From contig NZ_CP015079.1 of the NCBI RefSeq assembly GCF_001653335.1, positions 3,348,001-3,412,000 of the forward strand: DNA of 64,000 bases, in the 5' to 3' direction. The position numbers and the translations under genes were made by a program. This document shows positions 7,518 to 15,018 of this stretch, one piece after another (within the stretch, counting starts at the first letter, position 1; each line of letters starts with the position of its first letter). The notes below the pieces were generated by a model. That model saw only the letters and a list, made by a program, of their open reading frames with translations. It was not told the DNA's origin and did not search any database. Origin of the DNA: Nocardioides dokdonensis FR1436. Lineage in GTDB: Bacteria; Actinomycetota; Actinomycetes; Propionibacteriales; Nocardioidaceae.

Positions 7518-8873
7518 GTGCATGACTACGACCTGATCGTGATCGGTGCTGGCAGTGGCAACATGCTGTTCACCGACGAGATGACCCGGATGAGGACGGC
7601 GATCGTGGAGCCGGACCGGTTCGGGGGGACGTGCCTGAACCGAGGCTGCATCCCCTCGAAGATGCTGGTGGTGGCCGCCGACGCGGCTCTCGCCGTCGAG
7701 GAGTCCGCTCGCCTCGGGGTGCACGCTCGTCTGGAGCGCGTGGACTGGCCAGCCATCCGGGCGCGCGTCTTCGGGCGCATCGACCCGCTGCACGAGCAGT
7801 CCGTCGCCTACCGTCGCGCGTCGGGGGTCGACGTGTTCACCGAGCCGGCGCGCTTCATCGGCCCTCGTCAGATCCAGGTCGGCGACCGCGCCATCACCGG
7901 CGAGCAGATCGTCGTTGCCTCTGGGTCGCGTCCGGCCATCCCAGCGATCCCCGGGCTGGATGGCGTCGAGTTCCACACCTCGGACACGATCATGCGCATC
8001 GCGGAGGTCCCGCGGTCGATGGCAGTCATCGGCGGCGGATTCATCGCCGCCGAGATGGGGCACGTCTTCGCCGCCTTCGGCTCGGCGGTGAGCATCGTCC
8101 AGCGTGGCCCGAGGCTGCTCATGGCCGAGGACGAAGCTGTCTCGCAACGGTTCACCGACCAGGCCGCCCGCCGCTTCGACCTGCACCTGGACACGGTCGT
8201 CACGTCGGTGGAGCGCTCGGCGACGGGCGTCGCCGTCACCGTCACCGGTCCTGCCGGTCCTGCCGTGCTCGACGTGGAGGTGCTTCTGGTGGCGGCCGGT
8301 CGCCAGCCCAACACCGACCTGCTCGACGCGACTGCCGCGGGGCTGGCACTGGACGCGCACGGCCACCTCGTCACCGACGAGACCTACCGCACCAACGTTG
8401 CCGGGGTGTGGTCGCTCGGTGACGCGACCAACCACTTCCAGCTCAAGCACATGGCCAACGCCGAGATGCGCGTCCTCACCCACAACCTCATCCACCCGGA
8501 GGCCCTGCGGCGGTTGCCGACCGGGCTGGCGCCGCACGCCGTCTTCTCGCACCCGCAGATCGCGGGCGTCGGGCTCACCGAGGCGCAAGCCGTCGAGCAG
8601 GGGATCGACCACGTGGTCGCCGTTCGCCCGTACTCGGACACCGCCTACGGCTGGGCTCTCGAGGACACCGAGAGCTTCGTCAAGCTGGTCGCCGATCCCA
8701 CGACCCGCCTGCTTCTCGGCGCGCACATCATCGGTCCGCAGGCCGCGACGCTGCTGCAACCGCTGCTGCAGGGGATGATGCTCGGCCTGACCGTCGACCA
8801 GCTCGGCCGAGAGGTCCTCTACGTCCATCCCGCGCTCACCGAGGTCGTGGAACAAGCCCTGCTCGAGCTGTAG
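7518..8873 (+). CDS. mtr: mycothione reductase
   Basis: 451 residues from GTG 7518, chosen because AGGAGG lies at the right distance and the protein then begins MHDYDLIVIGAGSGN at the FAD-binding fold. The redox disulfide is C39-LNRG-C44 in GGTCLNRGCIPSK. The NAD(P)H fold contains GGGFIAAEMG, and the C-terminal dimer-interface pair is H437-PALT-E442. This class reduces oxidised mycothiol with NADPH in the actinobacterial cytosol; the N-terminal sequence and HPALTE tail fit mycothione reductase better than lipoamide dehydrogenase. It probably has its own promoter and is convergent with the GH15 gene. Confidence 0.88.
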   Translation: MHDYDLIVIGAGSGNMLFTDEMTRMRTAIVEPDRFGGTCLNRGCIPSKMLVVAADAALAVEESARLGVHARLERVDWPAIRARVFGRIDPLHEQSVAYRRASGVDVFTEPARFIGPRQIQVGDRAITGEQIVVASGSRPAIPAIPGLDGVEFHTSDTIMRIAEVPRSMAVIGGGFIAAEMGHVFAAFGSAVSIVQRGPRLLMAEDEAVSQRFTDQAARRFDLHLDTVVTSVERSATGVAVTVTGPAGPAVLDVEVLLVAAGRQPNTDLLDATAAGLALDAHGHLVTDETYRTNVAGVWSLGDATNHFQLKHMANAEMRVLTHNLIHPEALRRLPTGLAPHAVFSHPQIAGVGLTEAQAVEQGIDHVVAVRPYSDTAYGWALEDTESFVKLVADPTTRLLLGAHIIGPQAATLLQPLLQGMMLGLTVDQLGREVLYVHPALTEVVEQALLEL

Positions 8874-8933
8874 ACCCGCGCCGGCGAGCTCAGCACCCGG
8901 CAACCTGGACCAGCAGATCGTCCAGTCCATCGT

Positions 8934-10769
8934 TCACATCCCAGGGGTCGCCCTGGTGGGTGAGGCCTGGTCCAGTGCCCAGGCGGCGTTGACCAGGCCG
9001 ATGTGGCTGAAGGCCTGGGGGAAGTTGCCGAGGAGCTCGCCGGTGGCGGAGTCGACCTCTTCGGCGAGCAGCCCGACGTCGTTGGCATGGCTCGCCGCAC
9101 GTTCGAAGACCGCGATGCCTTCCTCGGGACGCTTGGCCAGGGCGAGGGCGTGGGCAAGCCAGAAGGTGCAGAGCAGGAAGGTGCCCTCCAGTCCCTCGAG
9201 CCCGTCCACGCCGGAGCCGGTGTGGTAGCGGTGGACCAGCCCTCGGGAATCGGTGAGCTGCTCACGGACGGCGTCGATCGAGGACAGCACCCTCGGGTCG
9301 TCGGGGGGCAGGAAGCCGACGATGGGGAGGAGCAGGACGGTGGCGTCGAGGTCGGGGCTGTCGAAGGACTGGGTGAACGCACCCTGGTCCTCGTCCCAGC
9401 CCCGGGTCTCCACGGCGGTCCGGACCTCCTCCGCGGCAGCCCTCCAGCCGGCGACGCGCCCCCCGGCGTCGAGCAGGTCCGCGAGTCCGATCGTGCGGTC
9501 CAGTGCCGCCCAGCACATCACCTTCGAGTGCACGAAGTGCCGCGGATCTCCACGCACCTCCCAGATGCCGTTGTCGGGCTGGTCCCAGCGCGCGGCAGCC
9601 GAGTCGGCGAGGCCGACGAGGAAGTCGCGGGTGGGTCCGCTCAGCACACCCAGCTGGTCGCGGAGCTGGGAGGCCGCGTCCAGCAGCTCGCCGTACACGT
9701 CGAGCTGGGGCTGGTTCCAGGCGCCGTTGCCCACGCGGACCGGTGCGCTGCCACGCCAACCCGACAGGTGGGGCAGCGTCCGCTCGGAGAGGTCGTGCTC
9801 GCCGCCGATCCCGAACATGATCTGAAGTGGGCGGTCGATGAACGAGCCTGCGGCGGCACTGGACATGAAGTCGAAGAACTCGTAGGCCTCGTCGGGGCAG
9901 GCGGCGACCCACAGTGCCTGCATGGTCATGCTGGCGTCGCGGACCCAGGAGTAGCGGTAGTCCCAGTTGCGTCCGCCACCGACCTGCTCGGGCAGGGAGG
10001 TGGTCGGTGCGGCGACGATCGCGCCGGTGGGCTGGTAGCTGAGTGCCTGCAGCACTCGTCCTGAATGGTGCACCAGGTCACACCAGGGGCCCTGGTAGCT
10101 CTGGTGGAGCGCCGACCACTCCTGCCAGCCGATCACCGTCTCATCGATCAACGCGGAGATCTCGGGTCCGGTGCGGGTCGCCGGGTCGGGTGTGCCGAGT
10201 GCCGCGTGCTCGAGACCGAAGCAGGCGCCCTCGCCCGAATGGAGCTCGAAGTGGGCGGAGGTCTCCTCCCGCTCCACATCGAGAGGGACAGAGCTCGACA
10301 ACGTCAGCCGGCTCGCGCCGCCGGTGACCATCAGACCCCCGTCCACGGGAGTGACGACAGGCAGAACCAGCCCGTACTCCGGACGCGCACGGAACGACAT
10401 CAGGACGCTGACGTGCCCTTCGGTGCAGCTCGCAGTCCGCGCAAGCAGGTGGGGAGCGTGCTCGCCGAGCGCATGCGGGTCGTGGTTGTCTCCGAGACCC
10501 AGGGCGTCTCGCAGCTCGAGGGTCCCCGTCGAGGTGTGGAACTTCGTGAGAAGCACCATGCTGCCGGCGACGTACTCGCGTTCCACCCGGAAGTCGGCGT
10601 CCGGTCGGATGGACCAGTGGCCACCCTCGTCGTCGAGAATGGCGGCGAAGACCGATGGACTGTCGAACCGGGGCATGCACAGCCAGTCGACCGAGCCGCC
10701 CGAGGAGACAAGGGCTGCCGAGTGCCGGTCCGAGAGCAGTGCGTAGTCGGCGATGGGCAGCGAGCTCAT
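8934..10769 (-). CDS. glycoside hydrolase family 15 protein (trehalase/glucoamylase-like)
   Basis: 611 residues from ATG 10769, which overlaps the stop of the OsmC-fusion gene as ATGA. It begins PIADYALLSDRHSAALV and has an N-terminal beta-sandwich (to about residue 220), then an (alpha/alpha)6 barrel with GGGRNWDYRYSWVRD, the candidate acid glutamate in GIWEVRG, and the candidate base glutamate in LEGTFLLCTFW. This set is typical of bacterial GH15 enzymes that cleave trehalose, kojibiose or malto-oligosaccharides; which one cannot be told. No signal peptide, so cytosolic. Its place at the end of a stress-type operon suggests trehalose turnover. Confidence 0.88.
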   Translation of the reverse strand: MSSLPIADYALLSDRHSAALVSSGGSVDWLCMPRFDSPSVFAAILDDEGGHWSIRPDADFRVEREYVAGSMVLLTKFHTSTGTLELRDALGLGDNHDPHALGEHAPHLLARTASCTEGHVSVLMSFRARPEYGLVLPVVTPVDGGLMVTGGASRLTLSSSVPLDVEREETSAHFELHSGEGACFGLEHAALGTPDPATRTGPEISALIDETVIGWQEWSALHQSYQGPWCDLVHHSGRVLQALSYQPTGAIVAAPTTSLPEQVGGGRNWDYRYSWVRDASMTMQALWVAACPDEAYEFFDFMSSAAAGSFIDRPLQIMFGIGGEHDLSERTLPHLSGWRGSAPVRVGNGAWNQPQLDVYGELLDAASQLRDQLGVLSGPTRDFLVGLADSAAARWDQPDNGIWEVRGDPRHFVHSKVMCWAALDRTIGLADLLDAGGRVAGWRAAAEEVRTAVETRGWDEDQGAFTQSFDSPDLDATVLLLPIVGFLPPDDPRVLSSIDAVREQLTDSRGLVHRYHTGSGVDGLEGLEGTFLLCTFWLAHALALAKRPEEGIAVFERAASHANDVGLLAEEVDSATGELLGNFPQAFSHIGLVNAAWALDQASPTRATPGM

Positions 10770-12070
10770 GCCGACGCCTCGGCAGTGGCGGCGGTCGCGT
10801 CGTCGGCTACCCGGGGCAGGGTGTCGCCGGGTGCCATCGACGTGCGCACATCGACCTCGGAGTGCAGCGTGCGGTGCACGGGGCATCGGTCAGCGATCTC
10901 GAGCAGCCGCCGGCGTTGTTCGGCATCGAGGTCGCCGGTCAGCTCGATCACCCGCTCGACGCGGTCGAGCTGGCCGGACTGGGTCGCGCAGCCCGCGCAG
11001 TCCTTGGCGTGGATCCGGGAGTGCCTCAACGAGACGCTCACGTTCTCCAACGGCCACCCCTTGCGCGCGGCGTACATGCGCAGCGTCATCGACGTGCAGG
11101 CGCCGAGACCGGCGAGCAGCAGGTCGTACGGCGAGGGGCCGGTGTCGTGCCCGACCGGCGCGGGCTCGTCGGCGCTGAGGACGTGCCGCCCTGCGGTGAT
11201 CCGCTGGCCGTAAGGACCGCGCCCGTTCTCGGACACCACGACGAGGCCCTCCTCCGCCCGCAGCGCGGTCGCGCTCATGGGCGGGGCGGACGACATGGCG
11301 GCGTCGTCGAGGTACCGGCTCGCCCAGGTCGCCAGGACGGCGGCGGCGAAGCGGGCATCGTCAGGTCGGGTGAGCAGGTGGTCGGCGCCGTCGAGGGAGA
11401 CGAACGACTTCGGGTGGCGGGCCGCCTCGAAGATCTTGCGCGCGTTCTCGACGCCGACCGTCTCGTCGTTCGGCGAGTGCAGCACCAGCAAGGGAACTCC
11501 CAGGCGCTGGATCCGCTCGGCCTGGGGCTGGCTGGTCACGTCATCGAGGAACTGCTTGCGGATCCGGAACGGACGCGAGGCCAGGCAGACCTCGACCTCG
11601 CCCTTCTGCTCGATCTCTGCTCGGCTCTCGGCGAGCAGGTGCAGCAGGTGTTCGGTGCCTGCTGGGGCACCGATGGTGGCGACCGCGCGCGTCTCCGGCA
11701 CGTGTTCGGCGGCGGCCAGCACGGCGGCGCCGCCGAGGGAGTGACCGACGAGGATCGTGGGTGCCTGGTGGTGCTGGCGCAGGTAGTCGGCGGCGCTGAC
11801 CAGGTCACCGACGTTCGAGGTGAAGTCGGTGTTGGCGAAATCCCCTCCGGAGCCGCCGAGACCGGTGAAGTCGAAGCGCAGGACGGCGATGCCGAAACCG
11901 GTCAGTGCCTGCGCGATCCTCGATGCGGCGAGGACGTCCTTGGTGCAGGTGAAGCAGTGCGCGAAGAGCGCATATGCCTGGGGGTTGGTCTGGGGCAGGT
12001 CCAGGCGGCCGGCCAGCTGGGCACCGCTGGAGCCGGGGAACTCGATGCGGGTGGACGTGGTCGAGCTCAT
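10766..12070 (-). CDS. alpha/beta hydrolase fused to OsmC-like domain (first of two paralogues)
   Basis: 434 residues from ATG 12070; the start overlaps the DUF427 stop as ATGA. Residues about 1-250 are an alpha/beta hydrolase with the oxyanion segment FAHCFTCTKD, nucleophile S111 in GHSLGG and a probable catalytic His in DGADHLL. Residues about 260-430 are an OsmC/Ohr-type domain with GACTSMTLRMYAARKGWPL and IADRCPVHRTL. OsmC proteins reduce organic hydroperoxides using paired cysteines. The fusion may release an acyl peroxide or acyl thiol and then reduce it. A full-length paralogue lies at 40557-41825. It sits in the unit starting at 12998, behind a Crp-type box. Confidence 0.9.
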   Translation of the reverse strand: MSSTTSTRIEFPGSSGAQLAGRLDLPQTNPQAYALFAHCFTCTKDVLAASRIAQALTGFGIAVLRFDFTGLGGSGGDFANTDFTSNVGDLVSAADYLRQHHQAPTILVGHSLGGAAVLAAAEHVPETRAVATIGAPAGTEHLLHLLAESRAEIEQKGEVEVCLASRPFRIRKQFLDDVTSQPQAERIQRLGVPLLVLHSPNDETVGVENARKIFEAARHPKSFVSLDGADHLLTRPDDARFAAAVLATWASRYLDDAAMSSAPPMSATALRAEEGLVVVSENGRGPYGQRITAGRHVLSADEPAPVGHDTGPSPYDLLLAGLGACTSMTLRMYAARKGWPLENVSVSLRHSRIHAKDCAGCATQSGQLDRVERVIELTGDLDAEQRRRLLEIADRCPVHRTLHSEVDVRTSMAPGDTLPRVADDATAATAEASA

Positions 12071-12396
12071 CGCGACCACCCGCCGGAGAACAGTCGGCGG
12101 AGCCGGCTCGGCGCGCGCTCCACCGTGACGCCGCCTCCGAAGGCGACGTGCCTCTCGGTATCGGCTGCCGCCGCGCTGGGAGCGCGGTACCGCCAGGCAG
12201 CGCCCCGGTTCGTCTTGTCACCCACGACGATGTCGTAGTAGCTGGCGGTGCCCTTCCAGGGGCAGACCGTCTGCCGGTCGTTCTCCTCGAGCAGCTCCCA
12301 GCGGAGCGAGTCGGCGGAGAAGTAGTGGTTGCCCTCGACGACCGAGGTGGTCTCGCTGTCGGCGATCACGGTGCCGTTCCAGCTGGCCTGTGTCAT
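12067..12396 (-). CDS. DUF427 domain protein
   Basis: 109 residues from ATG 12396 with AGGAG upstream. It carries the DUF427 signature CPWKGTASYYD at residues 45-55 followed by GAAWRYRAPSAAA. The family is common in actinobacteria and fungi, is often beside redox or stress genes, and has no proven activity. The conserved Cys and Trp suggest a small ligand or redox site. It lies between a 4-TM protein gene and the hydrolase-OsmC gene with an ATGA overlap to the latter. Fragments of the same family signature occur at 4005-4020 and in the relic at 6880-7263. Confidence 0.85.
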   Translation of the reverse strand: MTQASWNGTVIADSETTSVVEGNHYFSADSLRWELLEENDRQTVCPWKGTASYYDIVVGDKTNRGAAWRYRAPSAAAADTERHVAFGGGVTVERAPSRLRRLFSGGWSR

Positions 12397-12455
12397 GACG
12401 ATCTCCTGTGGCGGCTCGGCGGTGCCGGGCTGTTCGTGGGTGGGGCCGGACGGGT

Positions 12456-12998
12456 TCAGGCGGTCGGTCGGGCCGAGTCCGCTGCGTGGTGCCGGGCGTA
12501 GATGAGCCCCAGGGTCATGCCGAAGGCGGCGTGGGCGACGTACCAGAGCCACTGCGGCGACACCGCTGCTCCGGTGAACAGGTCCGCGGTGCCAGCGTTC
12601 AGGGGCAGCACGACGTAGCGCATGACGACCCAGGTGGCGATGCCGAACATGGTGCCCAGCGCGACCGAAGCCAGTACGCCCTGCTTCTTGACCACCACCG
12701 CCATCAGGAGGGCGAACGCGACGCCGAGCATCATCGAGTTGGCCAGGTGACCGCCCATGCCCAGGACGATGGCGCCGACGTGTTCGGACGGTGCGCCGAA
12801 CTGGTCGCTGCCGGCCACGAAGGCCCAGATCGCCATCGGGGCATCCCACAGTGTGTGACCGTCAGCGAAGGCGCCGTAGGCCATCTCGATCATCGCCATC
12901 ATCATGCCGGCGACGCCGCCGCCGATGGCTCCGGCGGTGATCGTGCGGGGAAGGTCGAGCGACCCCTGGTGGGTAGTGGTCGGGTGCAAGGTCGTCAT
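12456..12998 (-). CDS. small integral membrane protein heading the DUF427-OsmC-GH15 unit
   Basis: 180 residues from ATG 12998 with AGGAG upstream. About four hydrophobic segments (near residues 20-45, 80-105, 110-135 and 145-170), Met/Gly-rich, ending in a short hydrophilic tail. I do not recognise a named family. It resembles in size and layout the protein at 4765-5325. It is the first gene of the minus-strand unit running to 8934, and a perfect GTGTCA-N6-TGACAC repeat lies 113-130 bases upstream, which suggests control by the Crp-type regulator at 14143. Confidence 0.78.
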   Translation of the reverse strand: MTTLHPTTTHQGSLDLPRTITAGAIGGGVAGMMMAMIEMAYGAFADGHTLWDAPMAIWAFVAGSDQFGAPSEHVGAIVLGMGGHLANSMMLGVAFALLMAVVVKKQGVLASVALGTMFGIATWVVMRYVVLPLNAGTADLFTGAAVSPQWLWYVAHAAFGMTLGLIYARHHAADSARPTA

Positions 12999-13110
12999 GG
13001 TGTGCTCCTGTGAGTGGTGTGGGACCAGGACCGCCGGGACGGTCACGGTGCGAGACCCGAGGAATGGGTTCTGGATGGGGAACACGTCGTCGACGGCCCT
13101 GCTGCGGGGA

Positions 13111-13128
13111 GTGTCAGGTTGCTGACAC
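13111..13128. promoter_or_regulatory. Crp/Fnr-type box upstream of the 4-TM/DUF427/OsmC/GH15 unit
   Basis: GTGTCA-GGTTGC-TGACAC: perfect 6-bp arms with a 6-base spacer, identical in its arms to the site over the start of the regulator gene at 14143. The geometry matches Crp/Fnr-family sites. It lies between the end of the patatin gene and the 4-TM gene. Confidence 0.7.
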
Positions 13129-13134
13129 AGCAGG

Positions 13135-13998
13135 TCACGACGACTCGGCGCGGCGCACGTGCGAGTGCGCTGCGAACAGGGGGAGGGGCTGCCGGCCCGC
13201 CACGGAGGCGGCGTTGGCCAGCCAGTCGGACGTGTGCTGGTAGGCCCGTCGGATCAGGTCGTCGGCCTGGCTGAAATCGGTCGGGGCCACCGAGATCGGG
13301 CACAGCGGCGGCACGACCCGCAGGTCAACCGCGTCGGCGTACCGCTCGACATCGAGACTCAGCCGCTGGTGGATCATCAGCGTCACCGCGTGCAGCGACA
13401 TCCCCAACGCGGAGCGCGGCGGCTCGTGCAACGAGCACGAGTAGCCGGTGGCCAGGACCCAGACGGTGTCGGCACCCAGCTCCACGGCGTGTGAGATCGG
13501 GGCGTTGTTGACGACACCGCCGTCCATGTAGTGCCGGCCGTCGATCGGGACCGGCGGAAGCAGTCCGGGGATGGCGGTGCTGGCCAGGATGGTCTCGACC
13601 GCGGGCCCGTCGGAGAACAGGACCCCGAGCCCGGTCAGGACGTCGGTGGCCAGCACGTGGAACGCCACCGGTGCGTCCTCCAGCCGTTCGAAGCGAAGAT
13701 GCTTGCGCAGCAGCAGCCGAAGCCCCCGATCACTGACCAGGTGGTCGCTGCGACCAGCGAAGCCGAGGAGCCCGCGCAGCGGGTCTGCCGGGAACACCTG
13801 ACCGCGGCGCAACGAGCGCCACAGGTCGCCCAGCTCGTCGAGCGGGGCGTCGGCCGCGACCCAGGCCCCGTTCAGCGCCCCGACGGAGGTTCCGATCACG
13901 AGTTCGGGGCGCACCCCGCTCTCGTGCAGGGCCATCATCATGCCCACCTGGGCGGCTCCCAGGTTGGCCCCGCCCGACAGCACCAGCGCCGAAGTCAT
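13135..13998 (-). CDS. patatin-like phospholipase, soluble
   Basis: 287 residues. The patatin core is complete: oxyanion loop SGGANLGAAQ (residues 8-17), nucleophile S38 in GTSVG, and catalytic D159 in DGG. No signal peptide or membrane helix, so a cytosolic or peripherally bound lipid acyl hydrolase. It starts at ATG 13998, two bases after the stop of a 14-codon open frame with a stronger ribosome site, which may couple its translation. It is divergent from the Crp-type regulator, and the shared 144-base region holds that regulator's box, so it may belong to the same regulon. Confidence 0.88.
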   Translation of the reverse strand: MTSALVLSGGANLGAAQVGMMMALHESGVRPELVIGTSVGALNGAWVAADAPLDELGDLWRSLRRGQVFPADPLRGLLGFAGRSDHLVSDRGLRLLLRKHLRFERLEDAPVAFHVLATDVLTGLGVLFSDGPAVETILASTAIPGLLPPVPIDGRHYMDGGVVNNAPISHAVELGADTVWVLATGYSCSLHEPPRSALGMSLHAVTLMIHQRLSLDVERYADAVDLRVVPPLCPISVAPTDFSQADDLIRRAYQHTSDWLANAASVAGRQPLPLFAAHSHVRRAESS

Positions 13999-13999
13999 C

Positions 14000-14044
14000 T
14001 CAGCCCCCGTGGCCGATGACCGCGATCGCGACCTGTTCGCTCAT
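14000..14044 (-). CDS. possible 14-residue leader peptide ahead of the patatin gene
   Basis: ATG at 14044 is preceded by GAGGAG and opens a frame for MSEQVAIAVIGHGG, ending TGA at 14002-14000, two bases before the patatin ATG. The patatin start itself has only a GGGGG run nearby. A short, well-initiated frame butting against a poorly initiated gene is the usual sign of translational coupling. It could also be the remnant start of a longer gene or an accident of sequence. Confidence 0.35.
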   Translation of the reverse strand: MSEQVAIAVIGHGG

Positions 14045-14130
14045 GGTGGCTGCTCCTCATTCGGTTCGGTGGTGCCGCTCGTCCGCGACGTCCTCTGCTC
14101 TGGCAACCCGGCCCGGGCAGCAAGAATCCG

Positions 14131-14152
14131 TAGAGTGTCAGCGTGGTGACAC
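14131..14152 (+). promoter_or_regulatory. -10 element and autoregulatory Crp/Fnr box over the start of the regulator gene
   Basis: GTGTCA-GCGTGG-TGACAC spans 14135-14152 and contains the GTG start (14143-14145) in its spacer. TAGAGT at 14131-14136 is a fair -10 element placed six bases before that GTG, and no ribosome site precedes it, which together suggest a leaderless transcript starting at the GTG. A regulator bound here would block its own promoter. Confidence 0.6.
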
Positions 14153-14844
14153 AGCTGCTCCCCGGGCGCGGGCCGGACCCGGCCGCTGTCCAGAGCGCTG
14201 CCTGGGTCGCCCGCTGCGTCGGCCGAGGCGCGAGCGTCCCGTTGGGACCCGAGGACCTACGGGCGCTGGCCTCCACCCTGGAGGCGAGAGCGATCGCCCC
14301 TGGAGGGGTGCTGTTCAGAGCCGGCGTCGGACCGGCAGGCGTGTGGTTGATCCGATCCGGACAGGTCGAGCTGGCTGTGGGATCGGGGCGCAAGCGCGCT
14401 GTCCTGACGGTGCTCGGGGAGGGCGATGTGGACGGCGACATCCCGATGCTGTTGAAGATGCCGCCGCCCTACACGGCGCGCGCGCTGGACCCGGTGAGCT
14501 GCCTGTACCTGTCGCCCGAGGCGTTCGAAGGCCTGCTCGCCAGCCAAGGGCAGCTGGCGAGACGTTGGTTGACGAGCGTGGCCAGCCGACTCGCGCACAG
14601 CCAGAACAGGCTCGTCGGGCTTCTCGGCGGGTCGCTGACAGCCCAGACCGCACGGTTGCTGCTGGACGAGGCGGACGCGACAGGGACTCTTTCCCTCTCG
14701 CAGGCAACGATCGCTGCCATGCTCGGAGCTCGACGTCCCAGCGTGAACAAGGTGCTGGGCGAGCTGGCCGCGGCGGGGCTGGTCGAGGTGTCCTACCGCC
14801 ACATCCGAGTGATCGATCGCGACCGCCTGGCACAGGTCGACTGA
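14143..14844 (+). CDS. Crp/Fnr family transcriptional regulator
   Basis: 233 residues. A cyclic-nucleotide-binding-type beta barrel spans about residues 40-150 (GGVLFRAGVGPAGVWLIRSGQVEL), then a dimer helix and a winged helix-turn-helix near 175-225 with SQATIAAMLGARRPSVNKVL. No cysteine cluster for an iron-sulfur centre is visible, and the phosphate-binding residues of true cAMP sensors are not obvious, so the signal is unknown. The start is taken at GTG 14143, leaderless. The same box lies on its own promoter and upstream of the 4-TM/DUF427/OsmC/GH15 unit, so it probably governs a stress response. Confidence 0.88.
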   Translation: MVTQLLPGRGPDPAAVQSAAWVARCVGRGASVPLGPEDLRALASTLEARAIAPGGVLFRAGVGPAGVWLIRSGQVELAVGSGRKRAVLTVLGEGDVDGDIPMLLKMPPPYTARALDPVSCLYLSPEAFEGLLASQGQLARRWLTSVASRLAHSQNRLVGLLGGSLTAQTARLLLDEADATGTLSLSQATIAAMLGARRPSVNKVLGELAAAGLVEVSYRHIRVIDRDRLAQVD

Positions 14845-15018
14845 CCCTGACCAGGGCACGGCAGCCGTACCGGGCAGGGCGGAGAGGTCGGTAGCCGAGG
14901 CCGGGTCGTCGACGGTGAGTCAAGCGGGGCCGGTGCTGGTGTCCGCGTTCGCGTTCGCTCATCCACAAGGCTCCGCGGACCCTGGACAGGGGTCCCGACC
15001 TCTCGCAGAATCGAACAC

